Source of the DNA: Pseudomonas uvaldensis | Lineage (GTDB): Bacteria > Pseudomonadota > Gammaproteobacteria > Pseudomonadales > Pseudomonadaceae | DNA length: 64,000 bases | Assembly: GCF_021271205.1 (NCBI RefSeq) | Contig: NZ_JAIWKS010000004.1 | Coordinates: 248,001 to 312,000 of the forward strand | Reading direction: 5' to 3' | Shown here: in pieces, positions 1 to 9,934 of the stretch | Layout of the letters: each line of letters begins with the position of its first letter | Position numbering within the stretch: position 1 is the first letter of the stretch | Position numbers and translations under genes: made by a program | Notes under the pieces: model-generated | Databases searched by the model: none | Told to the model about the DNA's origin: nothing | What the model saw: the letters and a program-made list of their open reading frames with translations, nothing else

Positions 1-201
1 GGTCGTAAGATCCAGATGACTTTATGACCATCAACGTAGGACAAGCCAACAGCAAGCCGGCGAGGATTTACGTCGTCCTACACACGATGGGTTACCCCAG
101 AGGAAGCCTGTCGACTGATCGAAAAGCCTGATACGAAGGAAACCAGCAGCCACCCCAGGCGGACGATGATGCCGAGCAGCACATCATCGCCCGCGCAACG
201 C
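1..201. other. Window edge, no gene recognised
   Basis: No convincing reading frame lies here before the dps stop. A 7-bp inverted pair, GTAGGAC at 36-42 and GTCCTAC at 75-81, is the only structure seen; its spacing is long and there is no T-run, so it is not called a terminator. Confidence 0.4.
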
Positions 202-675
202 TCACCGTTCGTCCAGCAGCGAACGCAACATCCACGCCGTTTTTTCATGCACCTGCATACGCTGGGTCAACAGATCGGCGGTAGGCTCGTCGCTGACCTT
301 GTCCAGCAAAGGGAAAATACCGCGAGCGGTGCGTGTCACTGCTTCCTGGCCCTCCACCAATTGCCGGATCATGTCTTCGGCGCTCGGCACGCCCTCCTCC
401 TCCTTGATGGACGACAGGCGCGCATACACGGAATAGGCTCCCGGCGCGGGAAAGCCGAGGGCACGGATTCGCTCGGCAATGAGATCCACCGCCAGCGCCA
501 GCTCGTTGTATTGCTCCTCGAACATCAAATGCAGGGTCCGGAACATGGGGCCCGTGACGTTCCAGTGAAAATTGTGAGTCTTCAGATACAACACATAGGT
601 GTCCGATAGCAGACGTGACAGTCCGTCGACAATGGATTTGCGATCTTCTTCACTGATACCGATATCTATTGCCAT
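202..675 (-). CDS. dps: Dps/ferritin-like iron-storage and DNA-protection protein
   Basis: A 157-aa protein of the usual Dps length. Dps proteins form cytoplasmic 12-mers that oxidise and store iron using peroxide and protect DNA. The inter-subunit ferroxidase residues are visible as H34 and H37 in the segment [11 protein letters not shown] and D64 and E68 in DLIAERI. The ATG at 675 is preceded by AGGAGA with a 9-base gap. A perfect 14-bp palindrome lies 28 bases upstream of the start. In P. aeruginosa, as I recall, the same gene sits next to aspS and the cold-shock/slyX/HIT/oprD cluster, which matches the order here. Which stress regulator controls it cannot be told from the sequence. Confidence 0.93.
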   Translation of the reverse strand: MAIDIGISEEDRKSIVDGLSRLLSDTYVLYLKTHNFHWNVTGPMFRTLHLMFEEQYNELALAVDLIAERIRALGFPAPGAYSVYARLSSIKEEEGVPSAEDMIRQLVEGQEAVTRTARGIFPLLDKVSDEPTADLLTQRMQVHEKTAWMLRSLLDER

Positions 676-1052
676 GTTGATTGATCTCCTGACGGGATAA
701 ATAGAACAGCTGTTCTGTCACTTTAGCGGGTGTTACCGCCCGCCCCCTGCGACAAATCGCCTGCACTCCCTGAACTGACACGCCGGGGTACCGGGAAATT
801 CAACGCCCTTTGACAGAGACCTTCAAGAACCCGCCCGGCTTTCGGGCCGACGAACAGCGCAGCCCCCGCCCGCAACGAGTTTGAGAAGGCCCCGGCTTTA
901 CTGTTAAATAGGCAGTGTGTCGCCACGCTTATTTTCCCGGGTGTGGCGCATAGGCTGATTCGGGTACGTGTCCAACGCCTCTCATCGTTCCGAAGCGAAC
1001 CGTCCCCGAGCAGCTCTTCCTTGTGATCTGTCTAAACCGTGAGCCAATCAAA
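676..1052. other. Divergent intergenic region between dps and the cold-shock gene
   Basis: About 377 bases separate the two divergent genes. Apart from the palindrome at 703-716 I see no gene. The part next to the plus-strand gene would hold its promoter and, as is common for cold-shock genes, a long 5' leader; no specific leader motif was recognised. Confidence 0.5.
703..716. promoter_or_regulatory. Perfect palindrome upstream of dps
   Basis: AGAACAGCTGTTCT is a 14-bp perfect palindrome between the dps start at 675 and the upstream spacer. It does not fit the CTG-N10-CAG LexA pattern or the tetrameric OxyR pattern. It is a candidate operator for dps; the binding protein is unknown. Confidence 0.4.
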
Positions 1053-1658
1053 ATGTTGAAAATCGTCCACTTGCTAATGGGCGCAGCTGCCTTGCTGCTG
1101 TCCTTCATTCCTAGCCTGGGTTCCGAAGCCACACCCTACCTGCAACACCCTGACGCGCTTTACCTGGCCTTTTTCGGCCTGCTCAACCTGATCCTCGCAC
1201 CTGTCATCCCCCATTGGCACAAAGGTCCACGCCATCAACTGCAAAACCTGGTCAGTGCATTGCTGGTACTGGCCGTCGCCCTGCAAACCCTGAGCCTGCT
1301 CGCGCCTCTGCCGGAAATCGCCGGTCATCCGGCTATTCTGTTCAGCCTCACCGCGGCGCTGCTCGCGGTGGCATTGCAACTGGCCGTCAGCTTCTACAAG
1401 AAGTCGTCGCCGGCTGCCGCGCCACAGCATTACGACATGTCGAACCGCGATACCGGCACTGTTAAATGGTTCAACACCTCCAAGGGGTTCGGCTTTATTT
1501 CCCGTGACTCCGGCGATGATATCTTCGTGCATTTCCGGGCCATTCGTGGCGAAGGTCACCGCGTACTGGTCGAGGGCCAGCGCGTGGAGTTCTCCGTGAT
1601 GCACCGCGACAAGGGCCTGCAGGCCGAAGATGTGATCGCAGCGTTACCGCGCCGCTGA
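1053..1658 (+). CDS. Membrane-anchored cold-shock domain protein
   Basis: A 201-aa protein starting [15 protein letters not shown]. The first ~125 residues hold about four hydrophobic segments (near 5-20, 35-55, 65-90 and 98-120). A complete cold-shock domain follows at about 134-200, with both nucleic-acid-binding motifs: KGFGFI (RNP1) and DIFVHF (RNP2). The protein would place an OB-fold RNA/ssDNA-binding domain at the cytoplasmic face of the inner membrane. An in-frame GTG at 1023 exists, but the ATG at 1053 starts directly before the first membrane segment and is preferred. A strong hairpin terminator follows. The function of the membrane form is not established. Confidence 0.88.
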   Translation: MLKIVHLLMGAAALLLSFIPSLGSEATPYLQHPDALYLAFFGLLNLILAPVIPHWHKGPRHQLQNLVSALLVLAVALQTLSLLAPLPEIAGHPAILFSLTAALLAVALQLAVSFYKKSSPAAAPQHYDMSNRDTGTVKWFNTSKGFGFISRDSGDDIFVHFRAIRGEGHRVLVEGQRVEFSVMHRDKGLQAEDVIAALPRR

Positions 1659-1668
1659 TTCCAGGCGT

Positions 1669-1710
1669 AAAAAAACCGCGATGCAGCCTGGCTGCTCGCG
1701 GTTTTTTTTG
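1669..1710. terminator. Rho-independent terminator, probably bidirectional
   Basis: An AAAAAAACCGCG arm, an inner GCAGCC-TGG-CTGC stem and a CGCGGTTTTTTTT arm form a hairpin with A- and T-runs on both sides. It can end the cold-shock gene (+) and slyX (-). Confidence 0.88.
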
Positions 1711-1730
1711 CCTGCCATCCGGCCGGATCA

Positions 1731-1937
1731 TCAATAGTGGGGCGGCGGGGCCTCTTCTTCGACGGATTCGAATTGCCCGGCCATTTCTTCCTGTCGCTTG
1801 AGCAAGGCCGCCATCTGCAGTTGCAGCCGCTCGACCACCCGCTGCTGCTCCACCAGCACATCGTTCAATGCCTGGATAGTGTCATCCTGAAATGCCAGGC
1901 GAGTTTCCAGATCGGTCACACGCTCTTCAAGATTCAT
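1731..1937 (-). CDS. slyX: SlyX family protein
   Basis: A 68-aa acidic coiled-coil protein ([20 protein letters not shown]...) ending in a proline-rich PPPHY, the usual signature of SlyX. It is soluble and of unknown biochemical function. Its Shine-Dalgarno (GGAGGG) lies inside the 3' end of the upstream HIT gene, and only 3 bases separate the HIT stop from the slyX ATG, so the two are very likely co-transcribed and translationally coupled. Confidence 0.9.
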   Translation of the reverse strand: MNLEERVTDLETRLAFQDDTIQALNDVLVEQQRVVERLQLQMAALLKRQEEMAGQFESVEEEAPPPHY

Positions 1938-1940
1938 GGT

Positions 1941-2366
1941 TCAGCCCTCCATAAACTTGAAATCATCGGTCAGAGCCACCCGCAAGCGTTCACGGATAGC
2001 GATCACCTGTTCTGCATTATAGGGCCGCGCCGGGTGCTTGCCCCAGACTGGCGCCGGCCAGGCCGCATCATCCTTTTTTCGCACGATAACATGCATGTGC
2101 AACTGGCTGACGACATTACCCAGCGTCGCCACATTCAGTTTGTCGGCGTCAAAGCAATCCTTGAGAGTTTCAGCCAACCCCGTTGTCTCTTTCCACAGTT
2201 GCCGCTGATCAGTGTCATCCAACTGAAATAATTCACTGATATTTTCCCGTCGCGGCACGAGGATGAACCACGGGTAATTCGAATCGTTGGACAAAAGCAG
2301 CCGGCACAGTGGGAAATCGCCGATGGGCACCGTGTCTTGTTGCAATTGTGGATCTAAGGCAAACAC
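1941..2366 (-). CDS. HIT family protein (histidine triad hydrolase)
   Basis: A 141-aa protein starting at a GTG codon (VFALDPQLQQD). The reading frame stays open to 2663, but the GTG at 2366 has AGGAG eight bases upstream and begins exactly where HIT homology begins. The signature SQLHMHVIVR carries the H-x-H histidine triad segment; the third His of the classic H-phi-H-phi-H is replaced by Val-Arg. HIT proteins hydrolyse or transfer nucleotidyl groups; the substrate is unknown. It forms an operon with slyX. Confidence 0.88.
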   Translation of the reverse strand: MFALDPQLQQDTVPIGDFPLCRLLLSNDSNYPWFILVPRRENISELFQLDDTDQRQLWKETTGLAETLKDCFDADKLNVATLGNVVSQLHMHVIVRKKDDAAWPAPVWGKHPARPYNAEQVIAIRERLRVALTDDFKFMEG

Positions 2367-3232
2367 CGCACCTACTCCTCGCTCGTTATCGATTCCGTCC
2401 GGTTCCACGAGGCCAGGAGCCCCGGGTAGGACATATATTCGCAGCATACCCGCGAATGGCGGAACGTTCACCGCGTAACAACCGGCTATCACGCACTGCT
2501 TGAAGAATTGCACATCCGATCGCCCGATAGCACCAAACCAGTGCATCAGCACCCAAAAAACACAGGAGAGCGCTTCATGAACCTTCCAAGCGCCGATCTT
2601 GAGCGATTTCATTGATTTTTTTTTGCACCAAAACCGCACAATGCGTCTACGCTCAGTGCACATAGCATCCGGGATCTACTCACCGGCGGGGTGAACCGGT
2701 AACGTTTTTTGTTGTCGCGAGGAGTTTGTAGACCTGAAACACGAGAGCACCTCGGTAGTCAACCCTATTTAAAACAAGGCTTTTGGGGCCCGTTTTCATG
2801 AGGTTTCACGACACCGAGACGCAAAATGTGAAAAAAATGTAAATGAAATTTGGATTTGTGCACGCTTGTTGCATTCACTCAACCATTGCCTGCAGGGGGC
2901 CGTCGGAACGAAAACCTGTAGGCCGATGAATAACGTGGCAGGGTTGCCCATAAGGAGCTCCAAGCGCAGTAACCAAGGACTCTTTACACCGACGCCGAAG
3001 AAAAAGAAGCGACATTCAAGTTGCGATTCCGATCGCGTCGGAACAGCCCCATTGCGACATGGATCGAGCCATTGGCGACATGGTCGTAAAGAAGCTGAAA
3101 GGTTGGATGGGCAAGTATCGCCAATAGGGTCGGCGTGATATAAGTTTGCGCCGACACAAAAAGAAAGAGCCGCCCAGATAAAAAAACAGGTGGGACGGCA
3201 GTACTCTTCTAAAACCAAAGGAGCAAATCACG
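2367..3232. other. Long intergenic region upstream of oprD
   Basis: 866 bases without a convincing gene between the HIT start (-) and the oprD start (+). It contains an AT-rich run near 2820-2860 and a 7-bp stem (GTCGGCG at 3129-3135 with CGCCGAC at 3149-3155) about 80 bases before oprD. A 22-codon frame at 3059-3127 was noted but has no Shine-Dalgarno worth naming. The length suggests a regulated, possibly long-leader, oprD promoter region; no named operator was recognised. Confidence 0.45.
3129..3155. promoter_or_regulatory. Hairpin in the oprD leader/promoter region
   Basis: A perfect 7-bp inverted repeat GTCGGCG / CGCCGAC with a 13-base loop, followed by an A-rich stretch rather than a T-run. 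It could be an operator or a leader hairpin. Confidence 0.35.
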
Positions 3233-4561
3233 ATGCGCGTGATGAAGTGGAGCATGATCGCACTGGCCGTTGCTGCAGCAGCCAGTACTCAAATGGCTAC
3301 GGCCGCACCGTTTGTAAGTGACCAGGCTGAAGCCAAAGGCTTTGTTGAAGACGCTGACGCCAAACTGCTGTTGCGCAACTATTACTTCAACCGTGATCGG
3401 AAAGATGGCGCTACCGATCAAAAAGACTGGACCCAGGGTATCTGGGGTAACTTCAACTCTGGTTACACCCAAGGTACCGTTGGCGTTGGCATTGACGCAT
3501 TCGGTTACCTGGCAGTCAAACTGGACGGTGGCGACGGCACCGGCGGCACTGGCAACATGAGCCGCGACGCCGATGGCGAAGTCAACGACAGCCAGGGCAA
3601 AGCTGGCGCAGCCGTTAAGTTCCGCGTCTCCAAGACCCAACTGAAAATCGGTGACCAGCAGCCAAGCACCGCTCCAGTGTTTGCTATCGGTGGTTCCCGC
3701 GTCCTGCCGCAAACTGCCAGCGGTTTTGAACTGCAGAGCAGCGAAATCAAAGACCTGGACCTCGAAGCCGGTCACTTCTACTCGGCCACCAGCCAGGACC
3801 GCAACGCCCGTGACGGCGGTCTGTTTGCAACCTACGCTGGCGTAGAGGCCAACACCATCGATTACGCTGGCGGCAAGTATTCCATCACCGACAACCTGAG
3901 CGCATCGATCTACGGCGCCCAGCTGGAAGACATCTGGAACCAGTACTACGGTAACCTGAACTACACCATCCCAATGGGTGGCGATCAGTCGCTGAACCTG
4001 GACGGTAACATCTACCGCACCACCGACACTGGCAGCGCCAAAGCCGGTGACATCAGCAACACTGCGTTCTCCCTGGCAGCAGCGTTCTCGTTCCTGAAAG
4101 CCCACACCATCACCGTGGCCTTCCAGAAAATCAACGGCGACACTCCGTTCGATTACATCGGTGTAGGCAAGAACAACCGTGGCGGCGACTCGATCTTCCT
4201 CGCCAACTCCATCCAGTACTCCGACTTTAACGGTCCTAACGAGAAGTCTGCCCAGGTTCGTTACGACCTGAAGATGGCCGAGTACGGCGTTCCTGGTCTG
4301 AGCTTCATGACCCGTTACGTCAAAGGTTGGGACATCGACGGTACCAACACTCCAACAGGCAGCCCTTACGCCGGCCTGTATGGCGAAGACGGCAAACACA
4401 ACGAAACCAACTTGGAAGCCAAGTACGTTGTTCAGTCCGGTCCAGCCAAAGATCTTTCCTTCCGTATTCGTCAAGCCTGGCACTACGCTAACGCTGACGA
4501 AGGTGAAGGCGACATCAAAGAGTTCCGCCTGATCGTCGACTACCCGATTTCGGTTCTGTAA
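3233..4561 (+). CDS. oprD: OprD family outer-membrane porin
   Basis: A 442-aa outer-membrane protein with a Sec signal peptide (hydrophobic MIALAVAAAAS core, cleavage near residue 24-25) followed by VSDQAEAKGFVEDADAKLL, the typical mature N-terminus of OprD porins. The beta-barrel alternation continues to a C-terminal VDYPISVL. OprD channels take up basic amino acids and related compounds. Internal segments such as FDYIGVG, SIQYSDFNGP and RIRQAWHYANADEGEG match OprD itself, as I remember it, better than OprE/OprQ. The ATG has AAGGAG nine bases upstream. A UUCG-capped terminator follows. The neighbours dps, cold-shock, slyX and HIT are the P. aeruginosa oprD neighbours. Confidence 0.93.
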   Translation: MRVMKWSMIALAVAAAASTQMATAAPFVSDQAEAKGFVEDADAKLLLRNYYFNRDRKDGATDQKDWTQGIWGNFNSGYTQGTVGVGIDAFGYLAVKLDGGDGTGGTGNMSRDADGEVNDSQGKAGAAVKFRVSKTQLKIGDQQPSTAPVFAIGGSRVLPQTASGFELQSSEIKDLDLEAGHFYSATSQDRNARDGGLFATYAGVEANTIDYAGGKYSITDNLSASIYGAQLEDIWNQYYGNLNYTIPMGGDQSLNLDGNIYRTTDTGSAKAGDISNTAFSLAAAFSFLKAHTITVAFQKINGDTPFDYIGVGKNNRGGDSIFLANSIQYSDFNGPNEKSAQVRYDLKMAEYGVPGLSFMTRYVKGWDIDGTNTPTGSPYAGLYGEDGKHNETNLEAKYVVQSGPAKDLSFRIRQAWHYANADEGEGDIKEFRLIVDYPISVL

Positions 4562-4588
4562 TTGCCGAAAGTCAGTTTGCGGTAATCA

Positions 4589-4619
4589 AAAAAAGGCCCA
4601 TCTTCGGATGGGCCTTTTT
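4589..4619. terminator. UUCG-capped bidirectional terminator between oprD and mscS
   Basis: AAAAAGGCCCAT, a C-TTCG-G loop and ATGGGCCTTTTT form a strong stem with A and T tracts. It can serve the convergent oprD (+) and mscS (-) genes. Confidence 0.93.
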
Positions 4620-4632
4620 CATTGCGAGAGGA

Positions 4633-5475
4633 TTATGCCTGTGGCCCGTCCTGAACCACGCGAATCACTCGCTGCGGAAACGGAATATCGATTCCCGCAT
4701 CCTTCAAACGGTCCCGCGCCTGTTCATTGAGCATGAACATCACGTTCCAGTAATCCGCCGTCTTGACCCAGATACGCAACGATACCGTGATCGAACTGTC
4801 GCCCAGGGTGGAAATCACCGCCTCGGGCGCCGGATCGGCCAATACGCGCTCATCCTTTGCAAGGTCCAGCAATACCTGCCGGGCCTTTTGCAGGTCGGCC
4901 TGGTAATCCACGCCCACATCGAACACCACTTTGCGGGTCGGTTGGCGGTTGGTGTTGGTGATGATGCCGTTCGACAGATTGCCGTTGGGCACGATTACGG
5001 TCTTGTTGTCACCGGTGCGCAGCACGGTGTGGAAGATCTGGATGCTGTCCACCGTACCGGCAACGCCTTGGGCTTCGATCCAGTCGCCAATGCGGAACGG
5101 GCGGAACAACAGGATCAACACGCCACCGGCGAAATTCGCGAGGCTGCCCTGCAAGGCCAGGCCAATCGCCAGGCCGGCGGCACCGATGGCAGCGACGAAC
5201 GAGGTGGTCTCCACACCGATCATCGAAGCGACGCTGACGACCAGCAGTATCTTCAGAATGATGTTCGCCAGGGTACTGATAAACCCTTGCAGCGCCAGGT
5301 CAGCATTACGCAGCGCCAGCAACGCGCCCAGTTTCTGTGTCACCTTGTTGATCAGCCACCAGCCAATGGCCAGGGTGATGATCGCCAGCAACACACGGCT
5401 GCCGTATTCCATGATCATCGGTATCCAGGCCTGGGAAACCTTCACTAGGTGGTCAACTTCAGCGTTCAAGTCCAT
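4633..5475 (-). CDS. mscS: Small-conductance mechanosensitive channel (MscS)
   Basis: A 280-aa inner-membrane protein of the length of E. coli MscS. Three hydrophobic segments precede the pore helix GLAIGLALQGSLANFAGG and the beta-domain start RPFRIGDWIEA; the loop PNGNLSNGIITN is typical of the family. It opens on membrane tension and releases solutes during osmotic downshock. The ATG at 5475 has AAGGAGA upstream; the longer in-frame extension to 5511 is charged and lacks support. Confidence 0.93.
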   Translation of the reverse strand: MDLNAEVDHLVKVSQAWIPMIMEYGSRVLLAIITLAIGWWLINKVTQKLGALLALRNADLALQGFISTLANIILKILLVVSVASMIGVETTSFVAAIGAAGLAIGLALQGSLANFAGGVLILLFRPFRIGDWIEAQGVAGTVDSIQIFHTVLRTGDNKTVIVPNGNLSNGIITNTNRQPTRKVVFDVGVDYQADLQKARQVLLDLAKDERVLADPAPEAVISTLGDSSITVSLRIWVKTADYWNVMFMLNEQARDRLKDAGIDIPFPQRVIRVVQDGPQA

Positions 5476-5544
5476 CGTGTTCTCCTTTTCCCGTTCGTGG
5501 CGTGGGTGCACGCCCCCTCGCCACGGTCATGCGAACAATTGATA

Positions 5545-6030
5545 TCAGTCGCGGAAGTTATTGAATTGCAGCGGCATGCCGAACTCCTTGCCGCGCAAGG
5601 CAGCGATGGCTTCCTGCAAGTCGTCACGCTTCTTGCCGGTCACCCGCACCTGCTCGCCCTGGATGGCGGCCTGTACCTTGAGTTTGGCGTCCTTGATATG
5701 GGCGACGATTTTCTTCGCCAGTTCCTTGTCGATGCCTTCCTTGAGCACGGCTTCCTGCTTCATGACTTTGCCCGAAGCATAGGCGTCCTTGACCTCGAGG
5801 CACTGCACGTCGATCTTGCGCTTGACCAACGCAAGCTTGAGGATGTCGATCATCGCCTCGAGCTGGAACTCGGCTTCGGCGGTGAGGTTGACGGTCAATT
5901 CCTTGTCCTTGAACTCGAAGCTGCCCTTGCCCTTGAGGTCATAACGACGGTCGAGTTCCTTGACGGCGTTTTCCACCGCGTTGGTGACCTCGTGTTTGTC
6001 GAGTTCGGATACCACGTCGAATGACGGCAT
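5545..6030 (-). CDS. yajQ: YajQ family nucleotide-binding protein
   Basis: A 161-aa cytoplasmic protein beginning [20 protein letters not shown] and ending [12 protein letters not shown], both signatures of the YajQ/UPF0234 family with two ferredoxin-like folds. Family members bind nucleotides; some, such as the Xanthomonas homologue, bind cyclic di-GMP and work with transcription factors. It lies between mscS and the divergently oriented panE, as in other pseudomonads. Confidence 0.93.
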   Translation of the reverse strand: MPSFDVVSELDKHEVTNAVENAVKELDRRYDLKGKGSFEFKDKELTVNLTAEAEFQLEAMIDILKLALVKRKIDVQCLEVKDAYASGKVMKQEAVLKEGIDKELAKKIVAHIKDAKLKVQAAIQGEQVRVTGKKRDDLQEAIAALRGKEFGMPLQFNNFRD

Positions 6031-6034
6031 GTAG

Positions 6035-7132
<1,098 letters not shown>

Positions 7133-7177
7133 GCAGCGGCTACGCTGGCCTCGTATTCCTTTTTTGCGACGAGTCTG

Positions 7178-9214
7178 ATGCCATTGCGCCAACGCCTTGA
7201 AAACCTGCCGGTCGGCCAGAAACTGCTGGCCGCCCTGTTGGTATTGCTGACCACCGTCCTGCTGGTGGCCAACCTGACCTTTATCAGCGCCGCCTATTAC
7301 ATTTCCCAGGAAAGCATGGCCCCTCAGGCCTTGCAGACCATCGGCAGGTTGATCGCCAACCCGAGCCTGATCTCCGATGCCCTGAAATCGCCACAAAACG
7401 CCAGGCGTCTGCTCGATGAACTCAACAATTACGCGCCCCTGCGAGCGGCGGCCCTGTATGACGGCGAAGGCGATCGCCTGGCGCAACTGCAACAGGGCGA
7501 AAAGCTCAAGCTACCGGACCATTTCCGCAATATGCAGGCCTGGCAGGCCGGCGAATTCCGCAGCAACCAGGTCATTACCCTACCTCGCCCTGGCAAGGCG
7601 CCGGGGCACTTGCTGCTGGTCGCCAGCAGCGAACTGCCCACGGCGTTCTACACCGGCACCCTGACCGCAAGTCTGGGCATCCTCATTTTCAGCGTGCTGC
7701 TGTGGCTGGTCATCGCCCAGCAGATCAAGCGCCTGATTACCCAGCCGATTCATCAACTTGAAGAACTGTCCCGCCAGGTCACCCGCGAGGAGAACTATTC
7801 CCTGCGCGCCGCCCGGGGCAACCATGACGAAATCGGCAGCCTGGCCGAAGCGTTCAACACCATGCTGTCACGGATCGAGGCTCGGGAGCAGCAGCTCAAA
7901 CGCGCACGGGACGATTCCCAGGCCGCCTATGACCAGGCCCAGGGTCTTGCGGAAGAAACCCGGCACACCAATCGCAAGCTGGAGCTGGAAGTCCAGGTAC
8001 GCAGCAAGATCGAGAAAAAGCTCACGGGCTTCCAGAATTACCTCAACAGCATCATCGACTCCATGCCGTCGGCGCTGATCGCCCTGGATGAACAGCTCTA
8101 CGTGACCCAGTGGAACCAGGAAGCCAGCGCCCTCTCCGGTACGCGGCTGGACGAAGCATTGAATCAACCGATCTTCCTCGCCTTCGAACCGCTCAAGCCC
8201 TACCTGCCGCAACTCAAGCAGACGGTCGAGCAGCACACGGTCGCCAAGATCGAACGCGTCACCTGGACCAAGGACGATGAAGCCCGGCATTACGCCCTGA
8301 CCTTCTACCCACTGATGGGTGGCGCCGGGCGCGGGGTGGTGATCCGCATCGATGACATCACCCAGCGCCTGTCGCTGGAAGAAATGATGGTGCAGTCGGA
8401 AAAGATGCTCTCCGTCGGCGGCCTCGCCGCCGGCATGGCCCATGAGATCAACAACCCGCTGGGGGCGATCCTGCACAACGTGCAGAACATTCGTCGCCGC
8501 CTTTCGCCTGAGCTGCCCAAGAACCTCGAACAGGCCGAACAATTGGGTATCGAATTGCAAGTGGTCAACCGCTACCTCGAAGGCCGGGACATTCCGCACC
8601 TGCTCGATGGCATCCAGCAGGCCGGTGCCCGGGCGGCGAAAATCGTCACCCATATGCTCAGTTTCAGCCGTCGCAGCACCCGACAGATGGCCCCCTGCGA
8701 CCTGCCGGCGCTGATTGACCAGGCGGTGGAGATCGCCGGAAACGACTTCGACCTGACCATCGGCTTCGACTTCAAGGGCCAGGCGATCATCCGCCAGTTC
8801 GACCCGAACCTGGGGCCTGTGCCCGGCACGGCCAACGAGCTGGAACAGGTACTGCTCAATCTGTTGAAAAATGCTGCCCAGGCGATCCATCAGCGCCAGG
8901 ACAACAGCGAACCCGGGCGCATCATCCTGCGCACCCGGTTGAATCCGCCCTGGGCGGAAATCCAGGTCGAGGACAACGGAATCGGCATGAGCGAAAACGT
9001 GCGCAAGCGCACCTTCGAGCCGTTCTTCACCACCAAGGAAGTCGGCCAGGGCACCGGCCTGGGCTTGTCCGTGTCGTATTTCATCATCACCAACAACCAC
9101 AAGGGCCAGATGGAAGTACAGTCGGCGCCGGGCCAGGGCACCTGCTTCACCCTGCGCCTGCCCTTGGCGGGTACTTCGGTGGTGCCGCAAGAAAACAAGC
9201 TACTGGAGCGCTGA
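7178..9214 (+). CDS. Membrane sensor histidine kinase with HAMP and PAS domains
   Basis: A 678-aa protein. Transmembrane segment 1 (about 15-40) and segment 2 (about 165-187) bracket a ~125-residue periplasmic sensor region. HAMP (~187-240), a coiled coil (~240-285), PAS (~285-400), HisKA with phospho-accepting H422 in MAHEINNPLGAI, and HATPase (~550-670) with NLLKNAAQAI (N box), VEDNGIGM (G1), FFTTK (F box) and GTGLGLS (G2) follow. It should autophosphorylate at H422 and pass the phosphate to a response regulator, but no receiver gene is adjacent, so the partner and the signal are unknown. Two bases separate its stop from the next gene, suggesting co-transcription. Confidence 0.9.
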   Translation: MPLRQRLENLPVGQKLLAALLVLLTTVLLVANLTFISAAYYISQESMAPQALQTIGRLIANPSLISDALKSPQNARRLLDELNNYAPLRAAALYDGEGDRLAQLQQGEKLKLPDHFRNMQAWQAGEFRSNQVITLPRPGKAPGHLLLVASSELPTAFYTGTLTASLGILIFSVLLWLVIAQQIKRLITQPIHQLEELSRQVTREENYSLRAARGNHDEIGSLAEAFNTMLSRIEAREQQLKRARDDSQAAYDQAQGLAEETRHTNRKLELEVQVRSKIEKKLTGFQNYLNSIIDSMPSALIALDEQLYVTQWNQEASALSGTRLDEALNQPIFLAFEPLKPYLPQLKQTVEQHTVAKIERVTWTKDDEARHYALTFYPLMGGAGRGVVIRIDDITQRLSLEEMMVQSEKMLSVGGLAAGMAHEINNPLGAILHNVQNIRRRLSPELPKNLEQAEQLGIELQVVNRYLEGRDIPHLLDGIQQAGARAAKIVTHMLSFSRRSTRQMAPCDLPALIDQAVEIAGNDFDLTIGFDFKGQAIIRQFDPNLGPVPGTANELEQVLLNLLKNAAQAIHQRQDNSEPGRIILRTRLNPPWAEIQVEDNGIGMSENVRKRTFEPFFTTKEVGQGTGLGLSVSYFIITNNHKGQMEVQSAPGQGTCFTLRLPLAGTSVVPQENKLLER

Positions 9215-9216
9215 AC

Positions 9217-9798
9217 ATGGGGTTTCGCCTGTCGAAGATATACACCCGCACCGGCGACAAGGGTGAAACCGGGCTGGGCGATGGCCGTCGCGTGACCAAG
9301 GATCATCCACGGATCGAGGCCATCGGCGAAGTGGATACGCTCAACAGTCAGTTGGGATTGTTGCTGGCCGGACTTGCCACCGAATCAGCCCGCTGCCCGG
9401 CACTGAATGAAGTCAGCGAAGTGCTCGCCCCCTGCCAGCACCGGCTGTTCGACCTGGGCGGTGAACTGGCCATGCCAGCCTATCAAGCCCTGAACACGAC
9501 GGAGGTCGAGCGCCTGGAAGCGGCGATCGATGTATGGAATGAAGAGCTGGGGCCGCTGGAGAATTTCATCCTGCCCGGCGGCTCGGTCCTGGTGGCCCAG
9601 GCTCATGTCTGCCGCAGCCTGGCCCGCAGCGCCGAGCGCCGTTGTCAGCAATTGAATGCCGTCGAACCGCTGGCGGGGCCGGGGTTGGCTTATATCAATC
9701 GGTTGTCGGACTTATTGTTCGTGGCGGCCAGGGTGATTGCCCGACGCCAGGGTGTTGCCGAGGTACTTTGGGAGGCGGCGGCCAGGCCTGGAGATTGA
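9217..9798 (+). CDS. ATP:cob(I)alamin adenosyltransferase, PduO type
   Basis: A 193-aa enzyme that transfers adenosyl from ATP to reduced cobalamin to make adenosylcobalamin. The N-terminal ATP-binding segment TRTGDKGETGLGDG and the catalytic-site helix with C-R-S-L-A-R-S-A-E-R-R in the C-terminal half identify the PduO family. The Shine-Dalgarno GGAG lies inside the end of the kinase gene, so expression is probably coupled. A REP pair follows directly. Confidence 0.9.
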   Translation: MGFRLSKIYTRTGDKGETGLGDGRRVTKDHPRIEAIGEVDTLNSQLGLLLAGLATESARCPALNEVSEVLAPCQHRLFDLGGELAMPAYQALNTTEVERLEAAIDVWNEELGPLENFILPGGSVLVAQAHVCRSLARSAERRCQQLNAVEPLAGPGLAYINRLSDLLFVAARVIARRQGVAEVLWEAAARPGD

Positions 9799-9827
9799 TC
9801 ACTGAAATCCATTACCTGTCAGGCCGT

Positions 9828-9914
9828 CTTCGCGAGCAAGCCCGCTCCCACAGTTGAAGCGCGTTCTTCCTGAAGAACTCAGTCAACTGTGGGAGCGGGC
9901 TTGCTCGCGAAGAG
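9828..9914. repeat. REP inverted pair, GCGGGCTTGC type
   Basis: TCTTCGCGAGCAAGCCCGC with CTCCCACAGTTGA, a spacer, then the reverse complement TCAACTGTGGGAGCGGGC with TTGCTCGCGAAGA. The arms are about 30 bp and near-perfect. This is a typical extragenic REP doublet (REPIN-like) between convergent genes. Confidence 0.92.
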
Positions 9915-9934
9915 TTCATCAGCCACGCGGTAGA

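Noticed and set aside
703..716. LexA box at the dps promoter
   Set aside because: The palindrome lacks the CTG-N10-CAG pattern, so it was kept only as an unassigned palindrome.
3059..3127. A 22-codon frame (MDRAIGDMVVKKLKGWMGKY...) before oprD
   Set aside because: Amphipathic-looking, but there is no convincing Shine-Dalgarno and it is too short to support without conservation.
2796..3218. A 140-codon minus-strand frame in the oprD upstream gap
   Set aside because: No ribosome site; Cys/Phe/Arg-rich translation without protein character.
3209..4483. A 424-codon frame opposite oprD on the minus strand
   Set aside because: OprD on the plus strand has a signal peptide, ribosome site and terminator; the antisense frame has none.
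9828..9914. REP pairs as Rho-independent terminators
   Set aside because: They are long inverted repeats but lack T-runs and recur with the REP consensus, so they are listed as repeats.
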